Positions 6,578-15,258 are shown, numbered from the stretch's first letter. The stretch is 64,000 bases of DNA from Rhodococcus sp. Z13 (GCF_025837095.1 NZ_CP107551.1:3900668-3964667); one strand, 5' to 3'. A program made the numbers and translations. The notes: generated by a model from the letters alone, not told the origin.

Positions 6578-8113
6578 TCAGACCGGCTCGGGTTCGATCA
6601 CCTCGTTCCGGGCCGCGGCCTTCTGCGCCGCTTCGAGCTTCAGCCGCTGGCCGAGCACCGACTTGCGGCGTCCGTAGAGGAAGTAGACGGCCACACCCAG
6701 CACCATCCAGGCCACGAAGCGGATCCAGGTCTCGACCGAGAGGTTGAGCATGAGCCAGCCACAGGCGAGGACCGCGAGGATCGGCACCAGCGGCACCAGC
6801 GGGACCCGGAAACCGCGGGGCAGGTCGGGACGGGTGCGGCGGAGCACCATCACGCCGACGCACACCAGGACGAAGGCGAACAGGGTGCCGATGTTGACCA
6901 TCTCCTCGAGCACACCCATCGGGAACACCGCGGCGAGGACAGCGACGACGGCACCGACGATGAGGGTGATGCGCACCGGCACACCCTTGTGATTGGTCAC
7001 TGCCAGCTTGCGGGTGACGAGCCCGTCGCGGGACATCGCGAACAGCACGCGGGTCTGGCCGAGCATCATCACCATGACGACGGTGGTGAGGCCGGCGAGA
7101 CCGCCGATGTTGATGGCCATCTCCGCCCAGGTGACACCGTGCGCCTCGAAGGCCGTGGCCAGGGTGGCACTGCCGTCACCGACCAGTTCGCTGCCGGTCC
7201 GCAGGTCGGTGTACTTCACCATGCCGGTGAGCACGAGGGTGACACCGACGTAGAGGGCGGTGACGATCGCCAGCGAACCGAAGATGCCGCGCGGCAGCGA
7301 CTTCTGCGGGTTCTTGGTCTCCTCGGCGGTGGTGGCGACGACGTCGAAGCCGATGAAGGCGAAGAACACCAGGCTCGCGGCGGCGAGGAGGCCGTACCAG
7401 CCGTAGGTGCTCCCACCGGCGCCGGTGAGCGCCGAGAACAGCGACTGGTGCATGCCGGTCGCGGTGGCCTCGGCCTCCTCGGCCTGCGGGACGTACGGCG
7501 AGTAGTTCGACTTGTCGATGTAGAAGATGCCGACGACGATGACGAGCAGCACCACGGCCACCTTGATGGCGGTGACGATCGCCGACACCCGCGACGACAC
7601 CTTGGTGCCGATCGCGAGGATCACGGTGATGACGCCGACGATGAGCAGCGATCCCCAGTCCACCGTGATCGGCCCCAGATCGATCGAGGCGTCGGCCCCG
7701 AACATCCCCCCGAGGTACATCGACCATCCCTTGGCGACGACCGCGGAGGCGAGGGCGAACTCGAGGATCAGGTCCCAGCCGATGATCCAGGCGACGAATT
7801 CGCCGAAGGTGGCGTAGGAAAAGGTGTAGGCGCTGCCGGCGACGGGCACGGCCGACGCGAACTCGGCGTAGCAGAGGGCGGCGAGGCCGCAGGCGATCGC
7901 GGCGAGGACGAACGCCAGGGAGATGGAGGGTCCGGCGACGTTGCCCGCGGTGCGGGCGGTGAGGGTGAAGATCCCGGCACCGATCACGACGGCGACGCCG
8001 AAGACGGTCAGGTCCTTCGCGGTGAGCTCTCGTCGTAGTCGCGAACCGGGTTCGTCGGTATCCGCGATCGACTGTTCGACGGATTTGGTCCGCCAGATGC
8101 CGACTCCGGGCAT
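6578..8113 (-). CDS. APC-superfamily amino-acid permease (CAT type)
   Basis: Cytoplasmic-membrane amino-acid transporter of 511 residues with 12 or more hydrophobic segments. The first helix carries the APC signature VIGAGIFTLTARTAG (about 43-57), followed by PSISLAFVLAAIACGLAALCYAEFAS, typical for the cationic amino-acid transporter (CAT) branch. Central segments such as FFAFIGFDVVATTAEETKNPQKSLPRGI are diagnostic. The start is ATG 8113. The gene diverges from an Lrp/AsnC regulator, but an IS5-type element now sits in the intergenic region. With the valine-type dehydrogenase and the indolepyruvate oxidoreductase nearby, I infer uptake of branched-chain or aromatic amino acids for degradation. 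The family name alone would suggest cationic substrates, so the substrate is open. Confidence 0.88.
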   Translation of the reverse strand: MPGVGIWRTKSVEQSIADTDEPGSRLRRELTAKDLTVFGVAVVIGAGIFTLTARTAGNVAGPSISLAFVLAAIACGLAALCYAEFASAVPVAGSAYTFSYATFGEFVAWIIGWDLILEFALASAVVAKGWSMYLGGMFGADASIDLGPITVDWGSLLIVGVITVILAIGTKVSSRVSAIVTAIKVAVVLLVIVVGIFYIDKSNYSPYVPQAEEAEATATGMHQSLFSALTGAGGSTYGWYGLLAAASLVFFAFIGFDVVATTAEETKNPQKSLPRGIFGSLAIVTALYVGVTLVLTGMVKYTDLRTGSELVGDGSATLATAFEAHGVTWAEMAINIGGLAGLTTVVMVMMLGQTRVLFAMSRDGLVTRKLAVTNHKGVPVRITLIVGAVVAVLAAVFPMGVLEEMVNIGTLFAFVLVCVGVMVLRRTRPDLPRGFRVPLVPLVPILAVLACGWLMLNLSVETWIRFVAWMVLGVAVYFLYGRRKSVLGQRLKLEAAQKAAARNEVIEPEPV

Positions 8114-8229
8114 GTTGTGCTCCTCGGGCTGGTTGCGAGCTGTCCGCGCCTTATGGGCGGGCGGAGTGCGTACGACTCACGGGGCGACGTCGTTGTGCGC
8201 CGTATCCTGAAGTTTGCGTGAGCATTTCA

Positions 8230-8252
8230 ATGCAGCAATCATGGCACTGCAT
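8230..8252. promoter_or_regulatory. inverted repeat in the permease upstream region
   Basis: ATGCAG (8230-8235) and CTGCAT (8247-8252) form an inverted repeat with an 11-base centre, in an AT-richer stretch about 120 bases upstream of the permease start. It may be an operator of the adjacent Lrp-type regulator. Confidence 0.35.
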
Positions 8253-8356
8253 GGTTTTGTGTCAATATCTCTTGCTTGAACTGAGCACTGAGGTTTTCTC
8301 ACCAGAGAGTCACCGACGACAGCAAAGACATCCGAACGGTGTGGCGTGAAAAGAGG

Positions 8357-8420
8357 ACGTGGGGTCCTGCCTGGTAGGGATTGTTTCGAGCAAGAAGCAA
8401 CCCGGAGCAGGACCCCACGT
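8357..8420 (+). promoter_or_regulatory. hairpin over the transposase start codon
   Basis: A perfect 14-bp inverted repeat, ACGTGGGGTCCTGC (8357-8370) with its complement at 8407-8420, encloses the ribosome binding site GGAG and reaches into the likely GTG start at 8419. In a transcript entering from outside, the start would be hidden. Confidence 0.65.
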
Positions 8421-9222
8421 GATTACCTATCGTGCCACGCTCGACGTGCCCGAGCACACCCTGACCTTCGTCGCCCGTATCCTCGCTGCCCACCGCCGCA
8501 GGACCGATCGCCGGCCGTGGCAGCGGGCCGCGACCGTCTACGTCCAGGCTCTGATGGTGCTGCGGTGGTTCCGCGACGGCACCGACGTCGCCACCCTGGC
8601 GCGCGATGCCCGCATCTCGCAGGCCACCGCCTACCGGTATCTCCACGAAGGTATCGACGTGATCGCTGCGCACGCCCCGGACCTGCACGACGTGCTCGAA
8701 CGTGGGATCGAGTCCGGCTGGGAGCATGTCTGTCTCGACGGCACCCTCATCGCCTCGACTCGCTGCCGGGAGCGTTCCGAGTCCGGGCACGACGTGTGGT
8801 ACTCGGGTAAACATCGCCGCCACGGCGGCAACGTCCAGGTCCTGACCGATCCGACCGGCTACCCGATCTGGGTGTCCGAGGTTGCCCCCGGTTCGGTGCA
8901 CGACCTCACCGCTGCTCGTCGGGGCGGGATCCTCGGCGCCCTCTACCACGCTGCCGCCGGCGGGATGCCCACCCTCGCCGACAAGGGGTACACCGGTGCC
9001 GGGATCGGCGTCCACGTCCCGACGAAAGGCCGTGATCTCGATATCGGCACTCGTTGCCGCAACACGCTGCTGTCTGCGATGCGTGCTCCGGCCGAACGCG
9101 CGAACGCGCTGCTGAAGACCCGGTGGAAGGCGCTGCAGCGAATCAGTCTATGTCCGTGGAGGATCGGCTCGATCGCTGCTGCGGCTCTCGTTCTTCTTCA
9201 CCTGCAAGCACCGGCCTGGTGA
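8419..9222 (+). CDS. IS5-family transposase
   Basis: DDE transposase of 267 residues using GTG 8419. An upstream GTG at 8359 would add 20 residues but lies in the hairpin region and does not look like coding sequence. An N-terminal helix-turn-helix (ALMVLRWFRDGTDVATLARDARISQATAYRYL) is followed by an RNase-H-like domain. The domain shows CLDGTLIAS (first Asp), a LADKGYTGAG segment (second Asp) and PAERANALLKTRWKAL (Glu of the DDE triad). This is the arrangement of IS5-group enzymes with a Tnp_4-type endonuclease. The frame is intact and fills the element almost end to end. It is likely autonomous and could be functional. Confidence 0.88.
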   Translation: MITYRATLDVPEHTLTFVARILAAHRRRTDRRPWQRAATVYVQALMVLRWFRDGTDVATLARDARISQATAYRYLHEGIDVIAAHAPDLHDVLERGIESGWEHVCLDGTLIASTRCRERSESGHDVWYSGKHRRHGGNVQVLTDPTGYPIWVSEVAPGSVHDLTAARRGGILGALYHAAAGGMPTLADKGYTGAGIGVHVPTKGRDLDIGTRCRNTLLSAMRAPAERANALLKTRWKALQRISLCPWRIGSIAAAALVLLHLQAPAW

Positions 9223-9277
9223 GAAAACCTCACTATGCTCAACCAGTGACGCGCATCACAACAGAAAGGGTGTCATC

Positions 9278-9784
9278 GTGTTCAGTCTCGACCGCCTCGA
9301 CGCGGCCCTCCTCGGAGAACTCACCCGCAACCCCCGCGCCGGCATCGTCGACCTCGCCGCCAAACTCGGTGTCGCCCGCAACACCGTCCAGTCGCGCATC
9401 AAGAAGCTCGAAGAGTCCGGGGCCGTCGCCGGTTACCGCCCCGTCGTCGACCTGCCGACGCTCGGTGTGCCCCTGCAGGCGTTCATCGGCGCCGAGCTCG
9501 TGCAGGCCCGGATGGGTCACGTCATCGCCGAACTCGAACGCTTCCCCCAGGTGCTCGAGGTGCACGCGACGACGGGCCGCGAGGACCTGCTCATCCGCAT
9601 GGCCGCACAGTCGCAGGAGGACCTGCTGAAGGTCCTCGAACGCATCCACGCCATCGAGGGCGTCGCCCACACCACCACCACACTGGCCCTGGCGACGCCC
9701 GTGGCGTACCGGACGCAGCCGCTGGTGGACCACCTCACCCGCGACGCCGGAACGGGCCGCTCGACGTCGTACCAGCGCTCCTGA
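9278..9784 (+). CDS. Lrp/AsnC-family transcriptional regulator
   Basis: Feast/famine-type regulator of 168 residues starting at GTG 9278 behind AGAAAGGG. The helix-turn-helix lies in the first 60 residues (DAALLGELTRNPRAGIVDLA, then ARNTVQSRIKKLEESGAV). The ligand-binding RAM domain follows (AFIGAELVQ, VIAELERFPQVLEVHATTGREDLLI). Such proteins bind amino acids and control their catabolism and transport. It is convergent with the valine-type dehydrogenase and originally divergent from the CAT permease, which suggests it regulates both. The IS5-type insertion ends 46 bases before its start codon and interrupts a 15-bp inverted repeat that could be its own operator. Confidence 0.9.
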   Translation: MFSLDRLDAALLGELTRNPRAGIVDLAAKLGVARNTVQSRIKKLEESGAVAGYRPVVDLPTLGVPLQAFIGAELVQARMGHVIAELERFPQVLEVHATTGREDLLIRMAAQSQEDLLKVLERIHAIEGVAHTTTTLALATPVAYRTQPLVDHLTRDAGTGRSTSYQRS

Positions 9785-9809
9785 ATTCCGGTGCACCCGA
9801 ACACGACAG

Positions 9810-9844
9810 AGAGGGAGGCACGCCCCCTGCGGGTGCCTCCCTCT
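9810..9844. terminator. bidirectional terminator between lrp and dehydrogenase
   Basis: Perfect 12-bp stem (AGAGGGAGGCAC with its complement) and an 11-base loop, between the convergent regulator (ends 9784) and dehydrogenase (ends 9863). Confidence 0.8.
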
Positions 9845-9862
9845 CCATCTCCCCGAGATGCC

Positions 9863-10948
9863 TCAGGCGTTGTCGATACGCCGCTCCGCGATCCGGTTCG
9901 CCGCCACCCCCGGCGTGACGCCGAGAGTGCCGGAGACGTCGAAGATCTCGGCGGTGCGGTCGAAGATCGACTCCACCCGCCCGCGGACGACCTCGGCGCC
10001 GGAGCCGTCGACCTCACCGGCGACCTGGATCAGCCCGCCCGCATTCGCGACATAGTCGGGCACCCAGACGATTCCACGCTTGCCCAGCAGTCCCTCCACC
10101 TCGGGCTGCGCGAGCTGGTTGTTGGCCGCACCGCACACGAGACGCGCGTCGAGGTGGGCAGCGGTCGTCGAGGTCAGCGTGCCGCCGAGGGCGCACGGGG
10201 CGTAGACGTCGGCGGACGAGGCGAGCACGTTGTCGGTGACCTGCGCCGGGAACTCGTCGACCACACGGGCGACGGCCACCGGGTTCACGTCGGAGACGAT
10301 CACCTCGGCCCCGTCGGCGACGAGCAGCTTCACGAGTTCGTAGCCGACCTTGCCGAGCCCCTCGACACCGACAGTGCGGCCCGCGAGAGTCGGCTCGCCC
10401 CAGACGGTCTCGGCGCCGGCGCGCATCGCCTGGAAGACACCGAGCGCGGTGAGCGGCGAACTGTCGCCCGAACCACCGGCCGCGACGGTGCGGCCCACGG
10501 CGTGCGCGGTGTACCGGCCGACGACGTCGAGGTCCTCCGCGCGGGTTCCCACGTCGGCGGCGGTGATGTAGCGGCCCGCCAGGGAGTCGACGAATCGTCC
10601 GTAGGCGGCGAGCAGTTCGTCGCTCTTGTCGGTCGCCGGGTCACCGATGATGACCGCCTTACCGCCACCGAGGTTCACACCCGACACCGCGGCCTTGTAG
10701 GTCATGCCCCACGACAGCCGCAGCACGTCCTCGAGCGCCGCCGCCTCGTCCGCATAGGGATAGAAGCGGGTGCCGCCGAGGGCGGGACCGAGTGCGGTGG
10801 AGTGGATCGCGACGATGGCGCGCAGTCCGGTGGCCGCGTCGTGGTGGAAGACGACCCGCTCGTGGGGGCGGTCGGTCAGGCGGGCCGACCGGCCGAACAC
10901 GCCGTCGGAGGTGGCGAACTCGGGAAGGTCGAGGGCGGAGGTGGTCAT
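9863..10948 (-). CDS. vdh: Leu/Val/Phe-type amino-acid dehydrogenase, most like valine dehydrogenase
   Basis: NAD-dependent oxidative deaminase of 361 residues that would convert a branched-chain or aromatic amino acid into its 2-oxoacid and ammonium. Catalytic lysines are seen in GMTYKAAVSGVNLGGGKAV (Lys85 and Lys97), the substrate region in STALGPALGGTRFYPYA, and the dinucleotide site in GVEGLGKVG (194-202). CGAANNQLA and PDYVANAGGLIQVA are further family segments. The STALGPALGGTRFYPYA block matches Streptomyces valine dehydrogenase better than Rhodococcus phenylalanine dehydrogenase, so I name it vdh with some reserve. It lies 53 bases downstream of the indolepyruvate oxidoreductase gene on the same strand, probably one operon, so its 2-oxoacid could feed directly into that enzyme. 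Confidence 0.85.
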   Translation of the reverse strand: MTTSALDLPEFATSDGVFGRSARLTDRPHERVVFHHDAATGLRAIVAIHSTALGPALGGTRFYPYADEAAALEDVLRLSWGMTYKAAVSGVNLGGGKAVIIGDPATDKSDELLAAYGRFVDSLAGRYITAADVGTRAEDLDVVGRYTAHAVGRTVAAGGSGDSSPLTALGVFQAMRAGAETVWGEPTLAGRTVGVEGLGKVGYELVKLLVADGAEVIVSDVNPVAVARVVDEFPAQVTDNVLASSADVYAPCALGGTLTSTTAAHLDARLVCGAANNQLAQPEVEGLLGKRGIVWVPDYVANAGGLIQVAGEVDGSGAEVVRGRVESIFDRTAEIFDVSGTLGVTPGVAANRIAERRIDNA

Positions 10949-11001
10949 CGATGGGTTCCTTTGCAGCAGAAGGTGTTCGTGCGTCAGAAGTCGGTATCGA
11001 C

Positions 11002-14000
11002 TCAGAAGTCGGTGTCGATGCCGAGCTCGGCGAGGCGGGCCCGGTACTGCTCGACGGAGCGGAGCTTGACGTCCTCGTAGCCGCGCACCATGTCGGGCAG
11101 GGCCGCGATCTCGACGGCACGGTCGTAGCCGGCGGTGTCCAGTTCGGCGGCGAGCCGCTCGACGGTCGCAGTGTAGTGGGCGAGCAGGGCACGCTCGACG
11201 CGGCGGACGTGAGCGTAGCCGAAGGGATCGAGCTTCGTGCCGCGCAGCCGCTTCGCCTTGGCCAGAGCCTTCAGCGCGACATGCGATTTCGGTCCGAAGC
11301 CGACCTTCTTGGTGCGGCCCATCGCCCGCAGCACCGGCGGGTGCAGACGGTAGGTGAGCTTGTGCCCCCCGGGGACCTGCGACTGCACCTCGCCGAGGAA
11401 GGCGGGGTCGACGAGCATCCGCGCGACCTCGTACTCGTCCTTGTATGCCGTGAACTTGAACAGTCCGCGTGCGACAGCCTCGCTGAACTCGGTGCGGTCG
11501 GTGATGCGACGCTCCGCGGCCCAGGCGGCCTGCACCTGCTCGATGTAGCGGGCAGCGAGGGCCTCGTCCTGGAAGTCGATCAGCGCGGCAGCGCGGATGC
11601 GGACGAGACGCTCGACCTCACCGGTGAAGGTCGCGCCCTCGAGCAGCCGCTCCGGCACCACGGTGGGGGTGCGCTCCGGCAGCTGCGGTTCGGTGGCGGC
11701 GGCGAACGCCTCGGGATCGGCGATCGCCACACGGCCCCAACGGAAGGCGGCGATGTTGGTCGCGACGGCGACGCCGTTGATCTCGATGGCCTCCTCGATG
11801 GCGGCGGCCGGGATCTGCAGTCCACCGAGCTGGTGGGCGGCACCGACGATCAGGAAGTTCGCCGACGAGGTCTCCCCGAACAGTGCCTGCGCGGCGGCCA
11901 GGGCGTCGAAGGACGCCAGGGTGCGGGTCGCGGCGTCGAGGCGGGCGAGCAGGTCCTGCTCGTCGGGATGCCGGACCGACCGGTCGTAGACCATGTCGCC
12001 GGTGGGGACGCGGCTGGTCGACGCGACCGCCACGGTCGCCTCACGGTTCGCGTAGGCGAGGTTCTTCGGCTCGGTGGCGGTGAGCAGGTCGAGCGCGAGC
12101 AGTGCGGACGCCCCACCCGGGCCGACACGGTTGCCGGGCTCGAGGCCGTCGGTGGCGAAGCGCAGGTGCGAGACCACCGGGCCGGCCTTCTGGCTCATGC
12201 CGATCTGATCCAAGGACTCGACCTCGAAACCGGCGCGCAGCGCGGCGGTGGCGAGCACCTGGTTGACGGTGACGATGCCGGTGCCGCCGATGCCCGCGAG
12301 GAAGACGTTGCTCGTCCCCGTCGGAGTGTCGACGTCGACGTCCGGCACCCGCGGCGCCGTGGGGGCCTTGCGGCGCTTGGGCTTCTCCGGCGACGTCTCG
12401 ACCGTCACGAACGACGGGCAGTCGCCGTCGAGGCACGAGTAGTCGGTGTTGCAGGAGGTCTGGTCGATGCGGGTCTTGGACCCGAACTCGGTGTCCACCG
12501 GCTGCACCGACAGGCAGTTGCTCTTCACACCGCAGTCGCCGCAGCCCTCACACACCGACTCGTTGATGACGACGCGGGTGGTGCGGGCCGGCAGGGTGCC
12601 GCGCTTGCGCTGACGGCGTGCGTCGGCGGCGCAGTGCTGGTCGTAGATGAGCACGGTGACGCCCTCGATCTCGCGCAGCAGTTTCTGCGCCTCGTCGAGC
12701 CGGTCGCGGTGCCACACCTCGGTGCCGCGCGCGAGGCTGCGCTTGCGGTGCCGCTTGGGTTCGTCCGAGCAGATGATGATCTTGCGGACGCCCTCGGTGG
12801 TGAGCTTGTGGGTCAGCGCCGGGATCTTCAGGGCACCCTCGGCGTCCTGTGCGCCGGTCATGGCGACGACGTCGTTGTAGAGCAGCTTGAAGGTGATGTT
12901 CACGCCGGCGGCGACGCACGCCTGCACGGCGAGCTGACCGGAGTGGAAATACGTTCCGTCGCCGAGGTTCTGGAACATGTGGCCGATGTCGGTGAACGGT
13001 GCCTGGCCGATCCACTGTGCGCCCTCGCCGCCCATCTGGGTCAGGCCGGTGACGGCGCTGTCCTTGCGGCCGGACAGGGTGACCAGGGTGTGGCAGCCGA
13101 TGCCGCCGCCACCGATGGAGCCCTCGGGCAGGGCGGTGGAGCGGTTGTGCGGGCAGCCGCTGCAGAAGTAGGGGGTGCGCGAGGTGGAGAGCACCTCGAG
13201 CGACAGCGGCGGCAGCGGCGCGGGGCCGAGTTCGACGTGGCTGCGCAGCACGCGGCGCAGCGGGCCGCGCAGGCGACCGGCGGTGAGCTCACCGTCGACG
13301 GGCACGAGCGGGCGGCCGTCGGCGTCCTTCTTGCCGACGATCTGCGGGGCGTTCGCGGTGCCGTAGAGGATCTCGCGGATCTGGGTCTCGACGAAGGCGG
13401 TCTTGTCCTCGACCACGATCAGTTCGTCGAGGCCGCAGGCGAATTCGTGGACGATCTCGGGTCCGATGGGGTACGGCATGCCGATGCGCAGCAGGCGGAT
13501 GCCGGCGCGGTGCAGGGCGGCGTCGTCGACACCGAGGTCGAGCAGGGCCTGGCGCAGGGCGTCGAAGGTGGTGCCGGTCGCGGCGAGGCCGACGCGGGCC
13601 TGCGGCGGGTCGACCTCGATGACGTCGAGGCCGTTGAGGCGGCCGTACTCCTGCACGATCTTCCAGCGTGGGCCGTAGAGGTCGGCCTCGGCGATCACGC
13701 TGTCGCCGGGGGCGGCCATGGGTCGCTGCTTGTAGACGAACTTCTTTCCTTCCCAGTCGATCTCGGGGACCGTGATGGGCAGGTCGGCGATCGAGCCGTC
13801 GAGGGACCAGGCGCCGTCGGCGACGTCCGCGACGATCTTCAGGGCGACGAGACAGCCGGAGGCGCGTGACAGGGCGAGGCCGTGCAGCCCCATGGTGACG
13901 ATCTCGGCGGCGTTGCGCGGGAACAGGACCGGGATGCCGAGCGCTGCGAGGGACCGCTCGCTGACGGCGGGCACCGTCGAGGACTTCGACGCCGGGTCGT

Positions 14001-14457
14001 CGCCCACCATGAGCAGCACCCCGCCGTTCGGGTTCACCCCGTACATGTTGGCGTGACGCAGGGCGTCGGTGGCACGGTCGAGACCGGGGCCCTTGCCGTA
14101 CCAGACGCCGACGACGCCGTCGTGGGTCGGTGTGCCGGCGCCGAGCTGCCCCTGGCTGCCCCACACGGCGGTGGCGGCGAGTTCCTCGTTGAAGCCGGGA
14201 ACGAAGGTGATGTCGTGTTCGGCGAGCACCTTCGGCATGCCGTGGAGCATCTTGTCGAGGCCGCCGAGGGGGCTGCCCTGGTAACCGGAGACGAACGTCG
14301 CGACCCGGCGACCCTCCCGGATGGCCCGCACGTGCTGTTCGACGAACAGCCGCGCGATTGCCTGGACGCCCGTGAGCAACACCTTCCCGGAACCGGACCG
14401 GAATCGGTCGTCGAGGTCGTAGGGAAGTTCGTTCTCGCGGATCACGGTCTCGGTCAT
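11002..14457 (-). CDS. indolepyruvate ferredoxin oxidoreductase family protein (fused subunits)
   Basis: Large thiamine-diphosphate and iron-sulfur enzyme of 1151 residues. It is expected to decarboxylate aryl or branched 2-oxoacids to acyl-CoA, passing electrons to ferredoxin. An alpha-type TPP region comes first (FVSGYQGSPLGGLDKML, near 45-62), then the TPP-binding beta region. Cysteine-rich iron-sulfur segments follow near residue 634 (CEGCGDCGVKSNC) and 669 (CNTDYSCLDGDC), then a gamma-type domain beginning at GIGGTGIVTVNQVLA near 722. All subunits are in one chain, as in other aerobic actinobacteria and proteobacteria. I start at ATG 14457 (MTETVIRENELP); an upstream ATG at 14499 lacks family sequence. 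It is probably cotranscribed with vdh, and no dedicated ferredoxin gene lies beside it. Confidence 0.88.
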   Translation of the reverse strand: MTETVIRENELPYDLDDRFRSGSGKVLLTGVQAIARLFVEQHVRAIREGRRVATFVSGYQGSPLGGLDKMLHGMPKVLAEHDITFVPGFNEELAATAVWGSQGQLGAGTPTHDGVVGVWYGKGPGLDRATDALRHANMYGVNPNGGVLLMVGDDPASKSSTVPAVSERSLAALGIPVLFPRNAAEIVTMGLHGLALSRASGCLVALKIVADVADGAWSLDGSIADLPITVPEIDWEGKKFVYKQRPMAAPGDSVIAEADLYGPRWKIVQEYGRLNGLDVIEVDPPQARVGLAATGTTFDALRQALLDLGVDDAALHRAGIRLLRIGMPYPIGPEIVHEFACGLDELIVVEDKTAFVETQIREILYGTANAPQIVGKKDADGRPLVPVDGELTAGRLRGPLRRVLRSHVELGPAPLPPLSLEVLSTSRTPYFCSGCPHNRSTALPEGSIGGGGIGCHTLVTLSGRKDSAVTGLTQMGGEGAQWIGQAPFTDIGHMFQNLGDGTYFHSGQLAVQACVAAGVNITFKLLYNDVVAMTGAQDAEGALKIPALTHKLTTEGVRKIIICSDEPKRHRKRSLARGTEVWHRDRLDEAQKLLREIEGVTVLIYDQHCAADARRQRKRGTLPARTTRVVINESVCEGCGDCGVKSNCLSVQPVDTEFGSKTRIDQTSCNTDYSCLDGDCPSFVTVETSPEKPKRRKAPTAPRVPDVDVDTPTGTSNVFLAGIGGTGIVTVNQVLATAALRAGFEVESLDQIGMSQKAGPVVSHLRFATDGLEPGNRVGPGGASALLALDLLTATEPKNLAYANREATVAVASTSRVPTGDMVYDRSVRHPDEQDLLARLDAATRTLASFDALAAAQALFGETSSANFLIVGAAHQLGGLQIPAAAIEEAIEINGVAVATNIAAFRWGRVAIADPEAFAAATEPQLPERTPTVVPERLLEGATFTGEVERLVRIRAAALIDFQDEALAARYIEQVQAAWAAERRITDRTEFSEAVARGLFKFTAYKDEYEVARMLVDPAFLGEVQSQVPGGHKLTYRLHPPVLRAMGRTKKVGFGPKSHVALKALAKAKRLRGTKLDPFGYAHVRRVERALLAHYTATVERLAAELDTAGYDRAVEIAALPDMVRGYEDVKLRSVEQYRARLAELGIDTDF

Positions 14458-14661
14458 CGCGTACCACCGCTCCTTCGATCGCATCATTTGGTACAGCAAT
14501 GCTCGACCCGGCTATGCGTAACCGTCAACAAGAATCTCTACAACACGTCATTATGTTCAAATGTGATCGGCAACACATGCCCGGAGTGCGCATCGTGCTC
14601 AGCACGGGCCCCTCCGGCGGGGCCATATCCTCGGTAGTCGCGACGAGAGAGAAGGCGGGCG

Positions 14662-15258
14662 ATGACGTTCATCAAGATGTGCGGGCTGCGGGACGAGGCG
14701 ACGGTGGACCTCGCCGTCGAACTCGGTGTCGACGCGATCGGGCTCGTGCTCGCAGAGAGCCCCCGCAAGGTCACCGCCGAGCAGGCCGCGCAGCTGCGGG
14801 CACGCGTGCCCGAGGGAACCCTCGCCGTCGGCGTCTACGTGAAGATCCCGCTCGACGAGATCGTCGCGACCGCCCGCACCGCCGGACTCGACCACGTCCA
14901 GGTGCACGACCTGCGCTCCCCCGCCGACGTGAAGTTCCTGCACGACGTCGGGCTGACCGTCGTCCGCGCGGTCAACACCGGCGGCGCCACCGAACCCCCG
15001 GAGGACTTCGGTGCCGACCTGCTGCTGGTCGACGGCACGGTCGCCGGGGCCGGGGTCACCTGGGACTGGCGCAACCGCAGCGCCCTGCCCTCGGGACGGT
15101 GGATCCTCGCGGGCGGGCTGCACCCCGGCAACGTCACCGAGGCGCTCGCCGCGTCGGGCGCGTGGGGCGTCGACGTCTCGAGCGGCATCGAGTCCAGTCG
15201 CGGCGTCAAAGACCCCGAAGCGATGCGCGCCTTCGCCGCCGCCGTCCGCGGCGCCTGA
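14662..15258 (+). CDS. trpF: phosphoribosylanthranilate isomerase
   Basis: TIM-barrel enzyme of 198 residues of tryptophan synthesis, converting N-(5-phosphoribosyl)-anthranilate into the aminodeoxyribulose phosphate. Cys7 in FIKMCGL and Asp124 in LLLVDGT match the catalytic pair of the family. Phosphate binding is seen in LAGGLHPGNV (149-158) and GVDVSSGIESSRGVKD (169-184). The start ATG follows GAGAGAAGGCGGGCG. It stands alone: no other trp gene is nearby, and it touches the convergent lacI gene with no spacer. In most actinobacteria without a complete trp operon this step is done by PriA, so an orphan trpF is noteworthy. Motifs make the family call secure; physiological use is inferred. 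Confidence 0.88.
   Translation: MTFIKMCGLRDEATVDLAVELGVDAIGLVLAESPRKVTAEQAAQLRARVPEGTLAVGVYVKIPLDEIVATARTAGLDHVQVHDLRSPADVKFLHDVGLTVVRAVNTGGATEPPEDFGADLLLVDGTVAGAGVTWDWRNRSALPSGRWILAGGLHPGNVTEALAASGAWGVDVSSGIESSRGVKDPEAMRAFAAAVRGA

Larger units (their letters stand above)
8290..9231 (+). mobile_element. complete IS5-family insertion sequence
   Basis: Element of 942 bp with perfect 15-bp terminal inverted repeats: GAGGTTTTCTCACCA at the left end and its complement ending at 9231. The trinucleotide ACT flanks both sides (8287-8289 and 9232-9234) and is the likely target duplication. It carries one transposase gene. Perfect ends and a duplicated target suggest a recent insertion. It lies between the CAT permease and its Lrp-type regulator. 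Confidence 0.9.

Noticed and set aside
1-9240. Composite transposon formed by the two insertion sequences
   Set aside because: The elements belong to different families (IS1380 and IS5) with unrelated ends, and the genes between them are ordinary chromosomal genes.
10792-13869. A plus-strand frame of more than 1000 codons opposite the indolepyruvate oxidoreductase gene
   Set aside because: Antisense shadow of a high-GC gene; no motifs and no ribosome binding site, while the minus frame has all enzyme motifs.
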